NCBI GenBank assembly: GCA_045399315.1
Contig: DAYVGO010000005.1
Span: forward strand, 186,001-250,000
Length of the DNA: 64,000 nucleotides
Direction: 5' to 3'
Source: Arsenophonus sp045399315
GTDB lineage: Bacteria > Pseudomonadota > Gammaproteobacteria > Enterobacterales > Enterobacteriaceae
Below, one piece after another: positions 18,790 through 29,132 of this stretch (its first letter is position 1; each line of letters opens with the position of its first letter). The notes under the pieces were generated by a model, which did not search any database, had not been told where the DNA came from, and saw nothing but the letters and a program-made list of their open reading frames with translations. The translations under genes were made by a program, and so were the position numbers.

Positions 18790-18884
18790 CCGTTGGTTTG
18801 CGTGGCAATTGTCTGCAACGCTATTATAATATCGCCTGTTCATGCCTGCGTTGGTTGGCAAAACCGTTGTAATCAGGAAATTTC

Positions 18885-19601
18885 ATGGAAAATCAACCTA
18901 AGTTGAATAGTAGTAAAGAAATAATTGCTTTTTTAGCTAAGCGTTTTCCTCGCTGTTTTATTGCTGAAGGTGAGGCTTGTCCACTGAAGATTGGAATCTT
19001 CCAGGATATTGTGGCGAGACTGACAGCAGAGGATGGTATCAGTAAAACTCAGTTGCGTTCTGCTTTGCGGATGTATACTTCTAGTTGGCGCTATTTGTAT
19101 GGAGTTAAAGAAGGTGCTAAACGCGTTGATTTGGATGGCAATGATTGTGGTGATCTGGAATCAAAACATGTCAAGTATGCGCGGCAACAGCTTACTGAAG
19201 CAAAGGCTCGTATTCAGGCTCAGCGTAGTGAGCAAAAATTAAGAAAACGACTATCTCAACAGAAAGCTCATAATATAAGTAACGAAAAAATTTTATCGAC
19301 AACTGCTGGTAAGAAAAATGAGGCCGCGTGCTCACATACTGAGGAAATAAATAAAAAAAATAAACATCATTCTTATTCTAAAAATCAAGCTAAAAAAGCC
19401 TACAGTAGTAAAATGGCTAATTTAACCAAATTACAGTCTGTAACGGATATTTCTACATTAAAAATTGGTCAAGTATTAAAGGTTATGGTTGGCCAAAGTA
19501 TTGTAGATGCGTCAGTACTTGAGATAGCTAAAGATGGTGTTAGGGTACAATTGCCGACAGGATTAGCAATGATCGTACGTGCTGAGCATTTAAAGTTCTG
19601 A
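18885..19601 (+). CDS. proQ: ProQ, FinO-domain RNA chaperone
   Basis: ProQ binds many structured small RNAs and mRNA 3' ends. The FinO domain fills about residues 5-120 (KEIIAFLAKRFPRCFIAEGE, LRSALRMYTSSWRYLYGVKE). A long Lys/Gln-rich linker (about 105-180) follows, and then the C-terminal Tudor-like domain with LKIGQVLKVMVGQSIVDASV. It has 238 residues against 232 in E. coli. The stop is 20 bases before prc. The gene is intact and SdsR, a known ProQ-family ligand in Salmonella, is encoded 1.4 kb upstream. Confidence 0.96.
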   Translation: MENQPKLNSSKEIIAFLAKRFPRCFIAEGEACPLKIGIFQDIVARLTAEDGISKTQLRSALRMYTSSWRYLYGVKEGAKRVDLDGNDCGDLESKHVKYARQQLTEAKARIQAQRSEQKLRKRLSQQKAHNISNEKILSTTAGKKNEAACSHTEEINKKNKHHSYSKNQAKKAYSSKMANLTKLQSVTDISTLKIGQVLKVMVGQSIVDASVLEIAKDGVRVQLPTGLAMIVRAEHLKF

Positions 19602-19620
19602 TACGGAGACCAATCACGGC

Positions 19621-21657
19621 ATGAATAATTATATTAAACTGGCTTTTGTGTTTAGTATAACTGCAATGACTGCTTCATTTGCAGATACTGTAGCCCCTCC
19701 GAAACCCTTAACAACTCAAAAGCTTCCTCAGCTTCAACAAGAATGCCAGCATGCTATTATTAGCGAAAGAGTTGTTTCGTGCTTTACACGTTCTCACTAT
19801 CGTCAATTTGATTTGGATGAAAACTTTTCTAGCAAGATTTTTGATCGTTATTTAAATCTGTTGGATTATAGCCATAATATTTTTTTACAATCTGATATTG
19901 ATAAATTTGTTAGTGAGAGAAGCAAGGTAGGGCAACAGCTTGAAAGCGGTCATCTGAATGAGTTGTATGCGATATTTAATTTAGCACAACAGCGACGTTA
20001 TGAACGTTTTCAATATGCTCTATCTCGACTTAACATGCCGCAAGATTTTGCTAATAACGATACAATTGAGGTTGATCGTAGTAAAGCGCTTTGGCCTAAA
20101 ACCGTTGACGAGTTAAATAAGCTCTGGGATGCTAAAGTTAAGTTTGATTGGTTGAATCTGAAGTTATCAGGTAAAAATGATAAGGAAATTAAGCCAATAT
20201 TAACTAAACGCTATAATTTTGCATTAAAATGGCTAGCTCAAACTCAAAGTGAAGATGTTTTTCAATTGATTATGAATGCTTTTGCACGAGAAATAGATCC
20301 ACATACTAACTATCTTTCTCCCCACAATACAGAACAATTTAACTCAGAAATGAGTTTATCATTGGAAGGTATTGGTGCAGTGCTTCGACAAGATGAAGAT
20401 TATGTTATTATCAACTCGATGGTGGCTGGTGGGCCGGCAACAAAAAGTAAATTGTTAAAGGTTGGTGATAAGATTATTGGCGTAGGACAGCCAGGTAAGG
20501 TGATGACAGATGTTGTTGGTTGGCGACTAGATGATGTTGTTGCGCTTATTAAAGGCCCTAAAGGTAGTAAAGTGCGTCTTGAAGTTGTCTCAGATTCGAA
20601 ACACTCTAAGCCTCATATCGTGACATTAATTCGTGATCATATTCGGCTTGAAGATAGAGCGGTAAAATTAACCATCAAAAATGTAGGCAAGAAAAAGGTC
20701 GGTGTACTTGATATTCCAAGTTTTTACATTGGATTAACCAATGATGTTAAAACACAGTTGCAAAAAATGGCTAAAAGTCATGTCACAGCGCTTGTCATTG
20801 ATTTGCGTGGTAATGGCGGTGGGGCATTAACCGAAGCTGTATCGTTATCAGGTTTATTTATTCCAAGTGGTCCGATTGTTCAAGTCATTGATAAAAATAA
20901 GAAAATTTTTCAGAATGTGGATGATATTGTTTATTATAAAGGCCCACTCACGGTATTAATTGATCATTTTAGTGCTTCGGCGTCAGAAATTTTTGCTGCT
21001 GCAATGCAGGACTATGGCCGTGCTTTAATTATTGGCGAGCCATCCTTTGGTAAGGGTACAGTTCAACAATACCATCCACTAAGTCGTGTTTATGATCATA
21101 TGTTATGCCCTGATTGGCGTGCTTTAGGTTCTGTTCAATATACTATTCAGAAATTTTATCGTATCAATGGCGGTAGTACCCAGCGTAAAGGAGTAACACC
21201 GGATATCGTTATGCCGACAGGTATTGATCCGGCAGAAACCGGTGAAAATTTTGAAGATAATGCCTTACCTTGGGATAGTATTGCTCCAGCTAGCTATAGT
21301 GTTGTCGGTAATATTAGCCAATATGTTCCTAATTTAATCACTAAATATAGGGAACGTATAGCGAAAGATCCGGAGTTTAAATATATTGAAGAAGATATTG
21401 CTCGCTACCGTGCTATGAAGGCGAGCAAAAATATTATTTCACTTAATTATGTAAAGCGTGAAAAGGAAAATAAAAAAGCTGATACAATTAAATTACGTCG
21501 TATTAATGAACGGTTTGCTCGACAAGGCAAAGTGTCATTAAAAACGATAGATGATTTACCTAAAAACTATGAATTGCCAGATCCATATCTTAATGAAACA
21601 GTACGTATTGCAGTTGATCTTGCAAATTTAGAAGCTTCACATCTTGTTAAGAAGTAA
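19621..21657 (+). CDS. prc: Prc (Tsp), periplasmic tail-specific protease
   Basis: Prc degrades proteins with nonpolar C-termini, including SsrA-tagged exports and FtsI precursor tails, and controls MepS. A signal peptide (MNNYIKLAFVFSITAMTASF, cleavage after FAD region) opens it. The PDZ domain is around residues 235-320, and the S41 catalytic core has HFSASASEIFAAAMQDYGRA with Ser453 and FGKGTVQ with Lys478. The 678-residue length matches the family at 682. It probably forms an operon with proQ. No lesion is seen. Confidence 0.96.
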   Translation: MNNYIKLAFVFSITAMTASFADTVAPPKPLTTQKLPQLQQECQHAIISERVVSCFTRSHYRQFDLDENFSSKIFDRYLNLLDYSHNIFLQSDIDKFVSERSKVGQQLESGHLNELYAIFNLAQQRRYERFQYALSRLNMPQDFANNDTIEVDRSKALWPKTVDELNKLWDAKVKFDWLNLKLSGKNDKEIKPILTKRYNFALKWLAQTQSEDVFQLIMNAFAREIDPHTNYLSPHNTEQFNSEMSLSLEGIGAVLRQDEDYVIINSMVAGGPATKSKLLKVGDKIIGVGQPGKVMTDVVGWRLDDVVALIKGPKGSKVRLEVVSDSKHSKPHIVTLIRDHIRLEDRAVKLTIKNVGKKKVGVLDIPSFYIGLTNDVKTQLQKMAKSHVTALVIDLRGNGGGALTEAVSLSGLFIPSGPIVQVIDKNKKIFQNVDDIVYYKGPLTVLIDHFSASASEIFAAAMQDYGRALIIGEPSFGKGTVQQYHPLSRVYDHMLCPDWRALGSVQYTIQKFYRINGGSTQRKGVTPDIVMPTGIDPAETGENFEDNALPWDSIAPASYSVVGNISQYVPNLITKYRERIAKDPEFKYIEEDIARYRAMKASKNIISLNYVKREKENKKADTIKLRRINERFARQGKVSLKTIDDLPKNYELPDPYLNETVRIAVDLANLEASHLVKK

Positions 21658-21678
21658 GGAATGTTTTCCCTGTTAGCT

Positions 21679-21707
21679 AAAAAAAAACCAGCTTTTGCTG
21701 ATTTTTT
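21679..21707 (+). terminator. Terminator after prc
   Basis: The segment has an A run, a CAGC/GCTG stem with a four-base loop and then six T residues, 20-50 bases after the prc stop. The A and T runs extend the stem. It is short but well placed. Confidence 0.65.
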
Positions 21708-21996
21708 AAATATATATAGTTTATTAATGTATTAAAGGAATTTTGCCATTAAGCAGATTTTATTTATTTTTTACATAGTTTATTTAAAGAAATAAAATTT
21801 TTATTTAAATCATCACCATATTATTTTCGATATGGCTTGAATAAGATGATTTAAATGACCAATTTAAAATAATCAAAATATATATTTATTATAATAATTG
21901 ATATTATTTATCTCTTGCTAAACTAGATATTAATAACAAGTTATTTTATAAAATTAGCGTATATAAATTTTAAATATGTAGCAATAATAGATTAAT

Positions 21997-23119
21997 TTAT
22001 AAAGCAGAATTAGCCTCAATTGTCTGATTATTTGCGGTAAAACAGACTTTAGTAAAATCTTGTAGATTAGGCGGCCAAGTTGTGCTATAAGTACATCCGG
22101 CTTTTAGATCATGGATTATGGCATTTTTGGTAATGAAAGAGTTTCCGGCATAGCCCTGCATTAGGATCGGTTTAGTTCTAAATAAGTTTTTTAATACATC
22201 GACACTTTTGACCGGACTAAAGATAGCACATAGTTTGGCTGTGGCAAGCCGTCATAATGTATTTGCCGATGAATTATCAAACAGCTGCCAGTCACCTTGA
22301 GAATATTTTTTCACCATATGTTTTTCTTCACCAAAGGGATGATTGGTATGGATAAAATATAGCCTTTTTTGGTGCCATCAATCACTTTATTACCTTTATC
22401 CGTTATTTCTATGGTAATAATTTGGTTATTTAAATCGACAAAGCTTGGTGAATATGTGCTATTGATTTTTAGATCAGAAAAAATAGCAGGGATTTTATAG
22501 ACATTATCATTTTTGGCAGCGATTGCCATAATCACGGCACTAATCGGCATATCGTTTTTCCTACTACCTTGACGTATGCCTTCGATAATATTTGTGGTGG
22601 TTGCTAGTTTTTTCCCCATCATAATTGAGGTAAAAAATGGTGTCGACGCATGTACAATCAAGCTGGGGCTTTGCCAAATAGCGCTCCAGCCGGAATTAGG
22701 TAACATTCATATCTTGGGTTTGACCTAAGGTGTTAGCTAGCCCTTGCCAAAAATTAATTAATTCAAGGAATTGTTATTTTAATAATAGCCAGATTTTTAA
22801 CAATCGCATGTTGGTCATTGGCTGTTATTTGTTCTTTTACTAAACCAAACTGCAATTTGATGAAATCACCCATTACATCACGTTTAAAAGCCTATTCGTA
22901 GTCGTCAACGATCTGTTGTCCACCTTTGGTAGACAAACTTTCAAATGCAATAACCGGGGTTATTTTTTGATTAACATCTGTTATATTGGGATGATAATAA
23001 TCACCAGTTAAATGAAATTCTATGTTATTAAAGGTGTTTATAACATTGTTATTTGTTATCGCTTCGAAATAATTAATTAAGACAAATAAAAAAATTATTA
23101 TATAACTTACTTTTTTCAT
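21997..23119 (-). pseudogene. Decayed exported protein of about 370 codons, family not recognised
   Basis: A start with a good AAGGAAA site at 23119 gives the signal peptide MKKVSYIIIFLFVLINYFEA, followed by IEFHLTGDYYHPNITDVNQK. A stop replaces a codon after QQIVDDYE, then FKRDVMGDFIKLQFGLVKEQ reads on. The next long piece (22311-22706) has SGWSAIWQSPSLIVHASTPF and ends in a frameshift after PIIPLVKKN. The tail has SQGDWQLFDNSSANTL, a stop, and the CTYSTTWPPNLQDF region. It lies between prc and htpX, adjacent in E. coli, so it is an insertion relative to the core order. I cannot name the family. Confidence 0.6.
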
Positions 23120-23781
23120 TAGTTTCCTTAATAAATATTTACTTTAATTTATTATTAATTTTTTACTTCTTATTTTTTGAGTTTATTATTTAATAAGATA
23201 TTGATTAAATAAGTTAATAGTGTCTCAATTTTATAAAAGAGTCATGTTGTTAAAAAATTAATTTTTTTTATCTTAGTAAGATTTTTCTATATTTTGATTA
23301 AATAAATTATTAATGGTTAGATTTTGATCAAAATATTAATTTTATATTTTTATATATTATCTGGGTTATTTATAATAAAATATTTAATATTTATGTTGTT
23401 TAACTATCAATCTGATAAATTTTCAATATGATTTAAATAACTAAATTTTTGCTTAAAAATAAGCAGGTTATCTCATGGTTAAAGAAATAATTTAAACTGG
23501 TTTGGTTCAGCAACAAATAAAGCCATAATTGACCATGATAAGGTTATTTTGTATAGTTTTTAACTGGGATGGTTTTATAGAAAACAATAAGTTATAAACA
23601 AATTGTGCTTTTAAGATAAAGTTAGAATACCATCTTGTGCCGGTTTTTTTGTAAAAATGTAAAGTTGAGTAGATTTTTTCATATTAGGCTAACAAAGGGC
23701 TTGGAAAATAGTCAAAAAACATTATTTATGTTACTAAATTTAATATTAATCATTGTTAATTAATAAAGGAAAGCAATTTTT
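23120..23781. other. AT-rich spacer before htpX
   Basis: About 660 bases hold no gene I can support. The last 100 bases presumably carry the htpX promoter (sigma-E/Cpx-type in relatives), but no clear consensus was seen. Confidence 0.45.
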
Positions 23782-24666
23782 ATGATGCGAATGGCCTTGT
23801 TTTTACTTACAAACTTGGCAGTAATGTTTGTATTTGGGATTATTTTGAGTCTGAGTGGTATCCAAGGGCAAAGTGTTCAGGGATTAATGATCATGGCCGG
23901 TCTGTTTGGTTTTGGTGGCTCGTTTATCTCACTATTAATGTCTAAATGGATGGCATTACGTTCTGTTGGCGGACAAGTTATTCAAAATCCAACAACTGAA
24001 ATGGAACATTGGTTGTTAAATACAGTCAAGCGTCAGGCTGATCAGGTTGGCATAAAAATGCCAGAAGTCGCTATTTATCATGCACCTGATATTAACGCTT
24101 TTGCTACTGGAGCTCGGCGTGATTTCTCCTTAGTTGCTGTTAGTTCTGGATTACTAGAAAGTATGGATCGTGATGAAGCTGAAGCAGTTATTGCGCATGA
24201 GATTAGTCATATTGCTAATGGCGATATGGTAACAATGACTTTGTTACAAGGAGTAGTAAATACTTTTGTCATCTTTATTTCACGTATTATTGCTCAATTG
24301 GCCGCCGGATTTTTATCAAATAATAATAATAACAGTGAAAGTAGTCAGGGTAATTCAATGATCTACTTTGCGGTATCAATAGTGCTAGAAATTGTATTTG
24401 GTATTTTAGCAAGCATCATTACTATGTGGTTCTCTCGCTATCGTGAATTCCGGGCAGATGCAGGTTCGGCTCACTTAGTCGGTAGAGAAAAAATGATTGC
24501 TGCACTACAGCGTCTGAAGACGAGTTATGAACCTCAGGAAGCGAGTAGTATTTTGGCTTTTTGTATTAATGGCCGTTCTAAATCTTTTAGTGAATTATTT
24601 TTATCTCATCCGTCCCTTGATAAACGTATAGAAGCTTTACGTATGGGCACTTATCTTAATAAATAA
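23782..24666 (+). CDS. htpX: HtpX, inner-membrane zinc metalloprotease
   Basis: HtpX removes damaged membrane proteins and works alongside FtsH. Two N-terminal helices (ALFLLTNLAVMFVFGIIL and LMIMAGLFGFGGSFISLLM) precede the M48 site HEISH at residues 139-143. A third zinc ligand Glu sits in REFRADAGSA. Two further hydrophobic stretches follow the active site. It has 294 residues against 293 in E. coli. The start has an AAAGGAAAG site. It is intact and ends at a strong terminator. Confidence 0.97.
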   Translation: MMRMALFLLTNLAVMFVFGIILSLSGIQGQSVQGLMIMAGLFGFGGSFISLLMSKWMALRSVGGQVIQNPTTEMEHWLLNTVKRQADQVGIKMPEVAIYHAPDINAFATGARRDFSLVAVSSGLLESMDRDEAEAVIAHEISHIANGDMVTMTLLQGVVNTFVIFISRIIAQLAAGFLSNNNNNSESSQGNSMIYFAVSIVLEIVFGILASIITMWFSRYREFRADAGSAHLVGREKMIAALQRLKTSYEPQEASSILAFCINGRSKSFSELFLSHPSLDKRIEALRMGTYLNK

Positions 24667-24676
24667 AAAATAATCA

Positions 24677-24706
24677 ATCCCACCTGAAAGAGGTGGGATT
24701 TTTTTA
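24677..24706 (+). terminator. Terminator after htpX
   Basis: ATCCCACCT pairs perfectly with AGGTGGGAT (9 bp) around the loop GAAAG, followed by a T run. It starts 10 bases after the htpX stop. Confidence 0.95.
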
Positions 24707-24940
24707 TTAACGATGATAGATAGTTTTGATTTGATCGATTATCTTTTTAAAAATTTCTGTTTGTTTAGGATCTTGCATGGTAATGATTTCTTTTTCCATG
24801 TTAAGTATAGCTCTTCCTGCATCGGCTTGATTTAATGCTTGGTTATAAAAGTTTTTAAGCAACAAATTTCACTAGCAATGGTTTCCGTATCGTGAGTACT
24901 GGAACAGTCATTTGTCTGCCTCAATAGATTAAAAATAGAA
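24707..24940 (-). pseudogene. Short protein remnant, unknown
   Basis: On the minus strand the end of a protein can be read: NFYNQALNQADAGRAILNME, then QDPKQTEIFKKIIDQIKTIY and a stop. Upstream, in another frame, NDCSSTHDTETIASEICC reads, so a frameshift separates them. The content suggests a helical protein. I cannot name it, and the 5' limit is uncertain. Confidence 0.4.
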
Positions 24941-25257
24941 GGTAATAATTTCTTTACAGTATTTTACACAGTAGTAGAATTTAATACAAGCCTTTATATC
25001 AGTTTTTAATTTAAACCATATGTTTAATATAATATTAACTATTTGATTTTAATTTTTATAATATCACTTTATCGCTATTGTTTTGAATATTTAAATGAAG
25101 AACAATGACAATAGAAAACAGAACTGAAAATGGATGTCGAGGGTATTGTTGTTTATGTAAAAATATTTAATTTATGACTTAAAGATATTCACAATTATTT
25201 TATCACTTTTATTTTATTACTTTAAAAGTTGGAATAAAATTTTAGATGGAGGTGTAT

Positions 25258-25709
25258 ATGTATAAGGTCATTTTAGTAGCCGTATTCCTCAAGAAGAACT
25301 AACAAGTAAAGCTATATGACAGGCGGTAAAGTTTGTTGAAGTTTCAGGAGCTAAACTAAATTTTATTCATGTATTACCTATTCCATCGGCGATTATAAAC
25401 GCATATGCATTGGGATATATGGAAATAAAAGATCGTGCCACACTAAAAGCAGAGGATGATATGCAAAATCTACTTGAACCGATCGATTTGCCAGCTGAAC
25501 GCCTAGGTTATACCATTGCTTTTGGCTCTCCACGTGATGAAATCATTAGTCGGGCTGAAGAAATTAACGCTGACATTATCATTCTTGGCTCAAGAAGTCC
25601 TAATATCACGACACATCTGTTAGGTTCAACGGTGGGTGTGGTACGTTATGCAAAAACTTCAGTATTAATAGTACGATATCGAGATTTGTTACCAAAATTA
25701 AGATATTAA
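25258..25709 (+). pseudogene. Universal stress protein remnant 1 (UspF/UspG-type)
   Basis: A start with a GGAGGTG site gives MYKVILVA, then the frame shifts and continues with PQEELTSKAI, a TGA stop and QAVKFVEVSGAKLNFIHVLP. The rest is open to 25709, including IAFGSPRDEIISRAEEINAD and the ATP-type loop IILGSRSPNITTHLLGSTVG, ending SVLIVRYR. This matches small single-domain Usp proteins of the UspF class. One frameshift and one nonsense codon make it nonfunctional. A second copy follows 130 bases later. Confidence 0.87.
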
Positions 25710-25838
25710 TTGTTTATAATGTTAACAGTTGTTTCAATAAATTAAGTTGCTTACGTAGCGTATTTTATTATTTGATAAAATTTTATATTAATGATAATAG
25801 AAACTGAGATTGAGTGCTTATCGTTTGAAGGAGTAAAT

Positions 25839-26275
25839 ATGTATAAAATAATTCTTGTTCTAATTGATATTTCAGAAAAAGAACTAATAAAAAAGGCACT
25901 CAAACATGCACTTTATATCGCTAAATTATCTGATGCTAAATTGTATTTCTTCCACGTAGTCCTTGATATGTTTCGTTATTTAATGAGTTATAGTTATCAT
26001 TATGATCTAATGGCTAATTTTGCCAGGGAAACAATTGAAAGTTCACAGCAACAATTGGAAAAAATAGTTAAGCATATTGATTACCTTAAAGAAAAAACCT
26101 CTTACTCTGTCGAGATGGGATCGACAAGAGATAAAGTATTATCACAAGCAGAAAAGCTAGGCACTGATTTGATTGTAGTAGGTTCTCGTCGGCCAAATAT
26201 TGCTACCATTTGCTAGGTTCTAATGCTTCGGCTATTGTTTCATATACAAAGATTTCTATATTGATAGTTCGTTAG
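25839..26275 (+). pseudogene. Universal stress protein remnant 2 (UspF/UspG-type)
   Basis: The start at 25839 has a GAAGGAG site and reads MYKIILVLIDISEKELIKKA, so the N-terminal DISE segment missing in copy 1 is kept. The frame is open through EMGSTRDKVLSQAEKLGTD and VGSRRPNIAT. A one-base deletion near 26208 then breaks it; HLLGSNASAIVSYTKISILI continues in the next frame to a normal stop. It is a diverged tandem paralogue of the preceding remnant and lost only its last 23 codons. Confidence 0.87.
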
Positions 26276-26496
26276 CTAATATTGTCATAAGGTAAGAAAT
26301 TGGTTAATTAGCCAATTTTTTACGATTAGATTAGTCAAATAAATTTTTATTTTAATCCTATTAAATGAGTTTATTTGTTAAAAAATATTGATAATTTTAA
26401 TCTAAAGTGATTGCTATTGATGATTATGTTTAATGTTGGTAAAACTTGCTTCGTTATCATCATGTTAATTAAAATTCTGTAGGTATAGGCCATAAA

Positions 26497-27292
26497 ATGG
26501 AATATGTTGAAACTAATTATCATACTGAAACTGAAAGACAGCGAAAAATTACTCACCTTTGTATTCAATGTGCACAGTTACTTTTTCAACATGGTGCTGA
26601 AAGTATGTTAGTGAAGCAATTATCAACTCGACTAGGCATTGCCTTAGGTGCTGATCAAGTAGACAGCGCAATATCTTCTAATGCCATTGTATTAACAACA
26701 GTGATTGACGGTCGTTGTATGACGTCTACTCGTAAAAATATTGATCATGGTATAAATATGTATGTGGTGACTAAGGTTTAACACACGGTGATATTGGCTG
26801 AATATAAATTATTGGATTGTGACAAGGTTCAACAGCGTTTGGATGAGATAAAACCATTATGTTATCCTTGTTGGTTACTTGTGCTTATGATGGGATTATC
26901 TTGTGGTTGCTTTTGTAAACTTAATGGGGATGGCTGGGATGGTTTTTTGGTCACTTTTATTGCCAGCAGCTGTGCAATGTACATTCGCCAAATTCTTACT
27001 ACCCGCTATATGAATCCATTGATCAATTTTTGTGTTACCGCATTTGTGGCGACAATAGTATCTGGTTTTGTATTGAATATTCCTTATTTTTCGAATGCAT
27101 CAACGATTTCAATGGCAGCGAGTGTTAATGCTAGTTCCCGGTTTTTCGTTAATTAATTCTGTAGCAGATATGTTTAAAGGTCATATTAATACTGGCTTAG
27201 CGCGTTGGGCAATGGCAAGCTTGCTGACATTAGCAACTTGTATTGGGATAATGATGGCTATGGCTGTTTGGGGATTAAAAAATTGGGTATAA
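26497..27292 (+). pseudogene. yjjP: yjjP remnant (ThrE-family exporter subunit)
   Basis: YjjP with YjjB forms a membrane exporter linked to succinate export in E. coli. The remnant aligns from TERQRKITHLCIQCAQLLFQ to WGLKNWV at the C-terminus. A TAA replaces Gln after INMYVVTKV (26779-26781), and a frameshift near 27128 follows TISMAASV. The rest, including ADMFKGHINTGLARWAMASL, is well kept. The end overlaps the start of yjjB as in relatives. Confidence 0.92.
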
Positions 27293-27758
27293 TATTTTTA
27301 TTAACCTTAATTGAAAAAATGTTATTAGCTGCCATACCCGCTGTCGGTTTTGCGATGGTGTTTAATGTGCCAGTACGGGCTTTAAGATATTGTGCTTTGC
27401 TCGGTGCCATTGGTTATGGTTTGCGTATGATACTGATGGAAATAAGCTTTAGCATTGAATGGGCAAGTTTTTGTACCGCCATTTTGATCGGCATCATAGG
27501 TATTCAATGGTCGTGTTGGTGGTTGGCTCATCCTAAGGTATTTACCGTTGCGGCGGTTATTCCTATGTTCCCAGGTATAAGTGCTTATATTGCGATGATA
27601 TCATTAGTAAAAATTGCTCATTTAGGTTATAATGCTGAGTTATTTGGGACATTAGTATAGTAACACATTTTCTTAAAACCTTATTTATTGTTGGTGCTTT
27701 ATCAGTTGGCTTATCTATTCCTGGGTTATGGTTATATCGTAAGCGTCCGCGAGTTTAG
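27283..27758 (+). pseudogene. yjjB: yjjB remnant (ThrE-family exporter subunit)
   Basis: The frame starts with a TTG at 27283 overlapping yjjP and reads LGIIFLLTLIEKMLLAAIPA, AMVFNVPVRALRYCALLGAI, and HPKVFTVAAVIPMFPGISAY. It ends early at 27658-27660 after LFGTLV. The missing tail continues in another frame: THFLKTLFIVGALSVGLSIP and the last residues RKRPRV. About 33 residues are lost, including the last helix. Together with the yjjP lesions, the exporter is dead. Confidence 0.88.
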
Positions 27759-27932
27759 TTTTTTATTGAATTTAAAGGTAATATCTAATTGTTGCTCACC
27801 AGAGATTATGATTTGAATGTTAAGTTCATGTTCAGAAAATTCGGGAATGGTAACTTTAATATCATTTTCTTGAGTGTGTTTTTTAATTACATCAAATAAT
27901 TCTGCTTTTAAGAGTTTTATCAATGTATTCAT
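27732..27932 (-). CDS. Small hypothetical protein, 66 residues
   Basis: The start at 27932 has an AAGGA site six bases upstream. The sequence begins MNTLIKLLKAELFDVIKKHT and continues with a beta-rich stretch LNIQIIISGEQQLDITFKF. It overlaps the yjjB tail by 27 bases, tail to tail. I do not recognise it. It might be a real small gene or a chance frame; the ribosome site and separate helical and strand halves favour a real one slightly. Confidence 0.4.
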   Translation of the reverse strand: MNTLIKLLKAELFDVIKKHTQENDIKVTIPEFSEHELNIQIIISGEQQLDITFKFNKKLNSRTLTI

Positions 27933-28148
27933 TTTATTCCTTAAATGAAAATTAAATTTTATATTTTTATGTAATTTATTTTAATTAGTGAGTTATATTT
28001 TTATACAAAAAAGCATAATTTTTATAGATATTCATCATATAAAACAGGAAAATAAAATTAAATTTTTCATAAAGTTGTCGATAATAATGAAAAAATTATA
28101 TGACTAAAATGATCAATTGATATATTAATTTTAATCAGGGCGTTAATT

Positions 28149-29132
28149 TTGAAATTAGTACATTTTTTAATGGTAACTATTACCGTGATGGTAGTTTTTT
28201 GCGTGCCATTTTATCTGTTAGCTATCCCAGCTAGTTTTGAGGAAGCAAAAAAGATTGCACGCCAAGAAATTTTTTTTGATCAAGCTGCGGGTAAGCAAGG
28301 AACACTTTATTGCGGATGTCAATGGCAATGGATAAGAAAAAGTGGTGATAGGGTAGATTTAGCCACTTGTGGTTACCAAGTCAGAAAACAGATAAATCGA
28401 GCACAGCGTATAGAGTGGGAGCATATCGTTCCGGCTTCGGTATTTGGTCATCAGCGCCAATGCTGGCAGAACGGTGGACGAAAAAATTGTGTTATGACCG
28501 ATCCTGTTTTTCGTGCAATGGAAGCTGATCTCTACAACATTGCTCCTTCTATCGGCGAAGTGAATGGTGATAGGAGCAATTTTAATTATGGTCAAGTGGC
28601 ATTTTCAGTTTTATCACATTACGGCCAATGTCAAAGTCGGGTGGACTTTAAAAATCGTATTTTTGAGCCAAGAAACGAAGTTAAAGGCCAAGTAGCCCGT
28701 GTTATGTTTTATATGTATGACCGATATAATCTTAAAATGTCAAAGCAACAACAACAGCTATTAATCGCCTGGGATCGACAATTTCCGGTTAATAGTTGGG
28801 AAAAGTTACAAAATGAACGAATAGGCAAGATTATGGGGCACTATAACCCGTTTGTGACCGGTGAATTAACCTGGCGGTTAGGACATAAAAATCAAGCCAT
28901 CGGTCTGACAGCGATAGATAAAAAAGTAGTTAAAACAAAGGGTAATCTTCCTACTATGGCCAGTAATAATCTAACAGCGGTGATTAAAGGTAACCAGATT
29001 AGCCAGATATACCATTTTTCCCATTGTCAGGGATATAGAATTTTATCAACAAAAAATAGTGTCACTTTTGAAAATGAGCAGGCGGCAATTGCTGCCGGTT
29101 ATCGGTTAGCCAAAAATTGTCAACGACCTTAA
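28149..29132 (+). CDS. Endonuclease I (EndA)-family nuclease with extra C-terminal domain
   Basis: A secreted or periplasmic DNase of the EndA/Dns family. A hydrophobic N-terminal signal (about residues 3-26) precedes the nuclease domain. Key landmarks are GTLYCGCQW, RIEWEHIVPASVFGHQRQCW with catalytic His92, NGGRKNC and IGEVNGDRSNFNYGQ. E. coli EndA has 235 residues; this has 327. The extra C-terminal 60-70 residues hold GNQISQIYHFSHCQGY and EQAAIAAGYRLAKNC, two Cys in an Ada-like or sunset-type layout seen on secreted nucleases. The start is TTG at 28149 or ATG at 28170. It is intact between broken neighbours. Confidence 0.88.
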   Translation: MKLVHFLMVTITVMVVFCVPFYLLAIPASFEEAKKIARQEIFFDQAAGKQGTLYCGCQWQWIRKSGDRVDLATCGYQVRKQINRAQRIEWEHIVPASVFGHQRQCWQNGGRKNCVMTDPVFRAMEADLYNIAPSIGEVNGDRSNFNYGQVAFSVLSHYGQCQSRVDFKNRIFEPRNEVKGQVARVMFYMYDRYNLKMSKQQQQLLIAWDRQFPVNSWEKLQNERIGKIMGHYNPFVTGELTWRLGHKNQAIGLTAIDKKVVKTKGNLPTMASNNLTAVIKGNQISQIYHFSHCQGYRILSTKNSVTFENEQAAIAAGYRLAKNCQRP

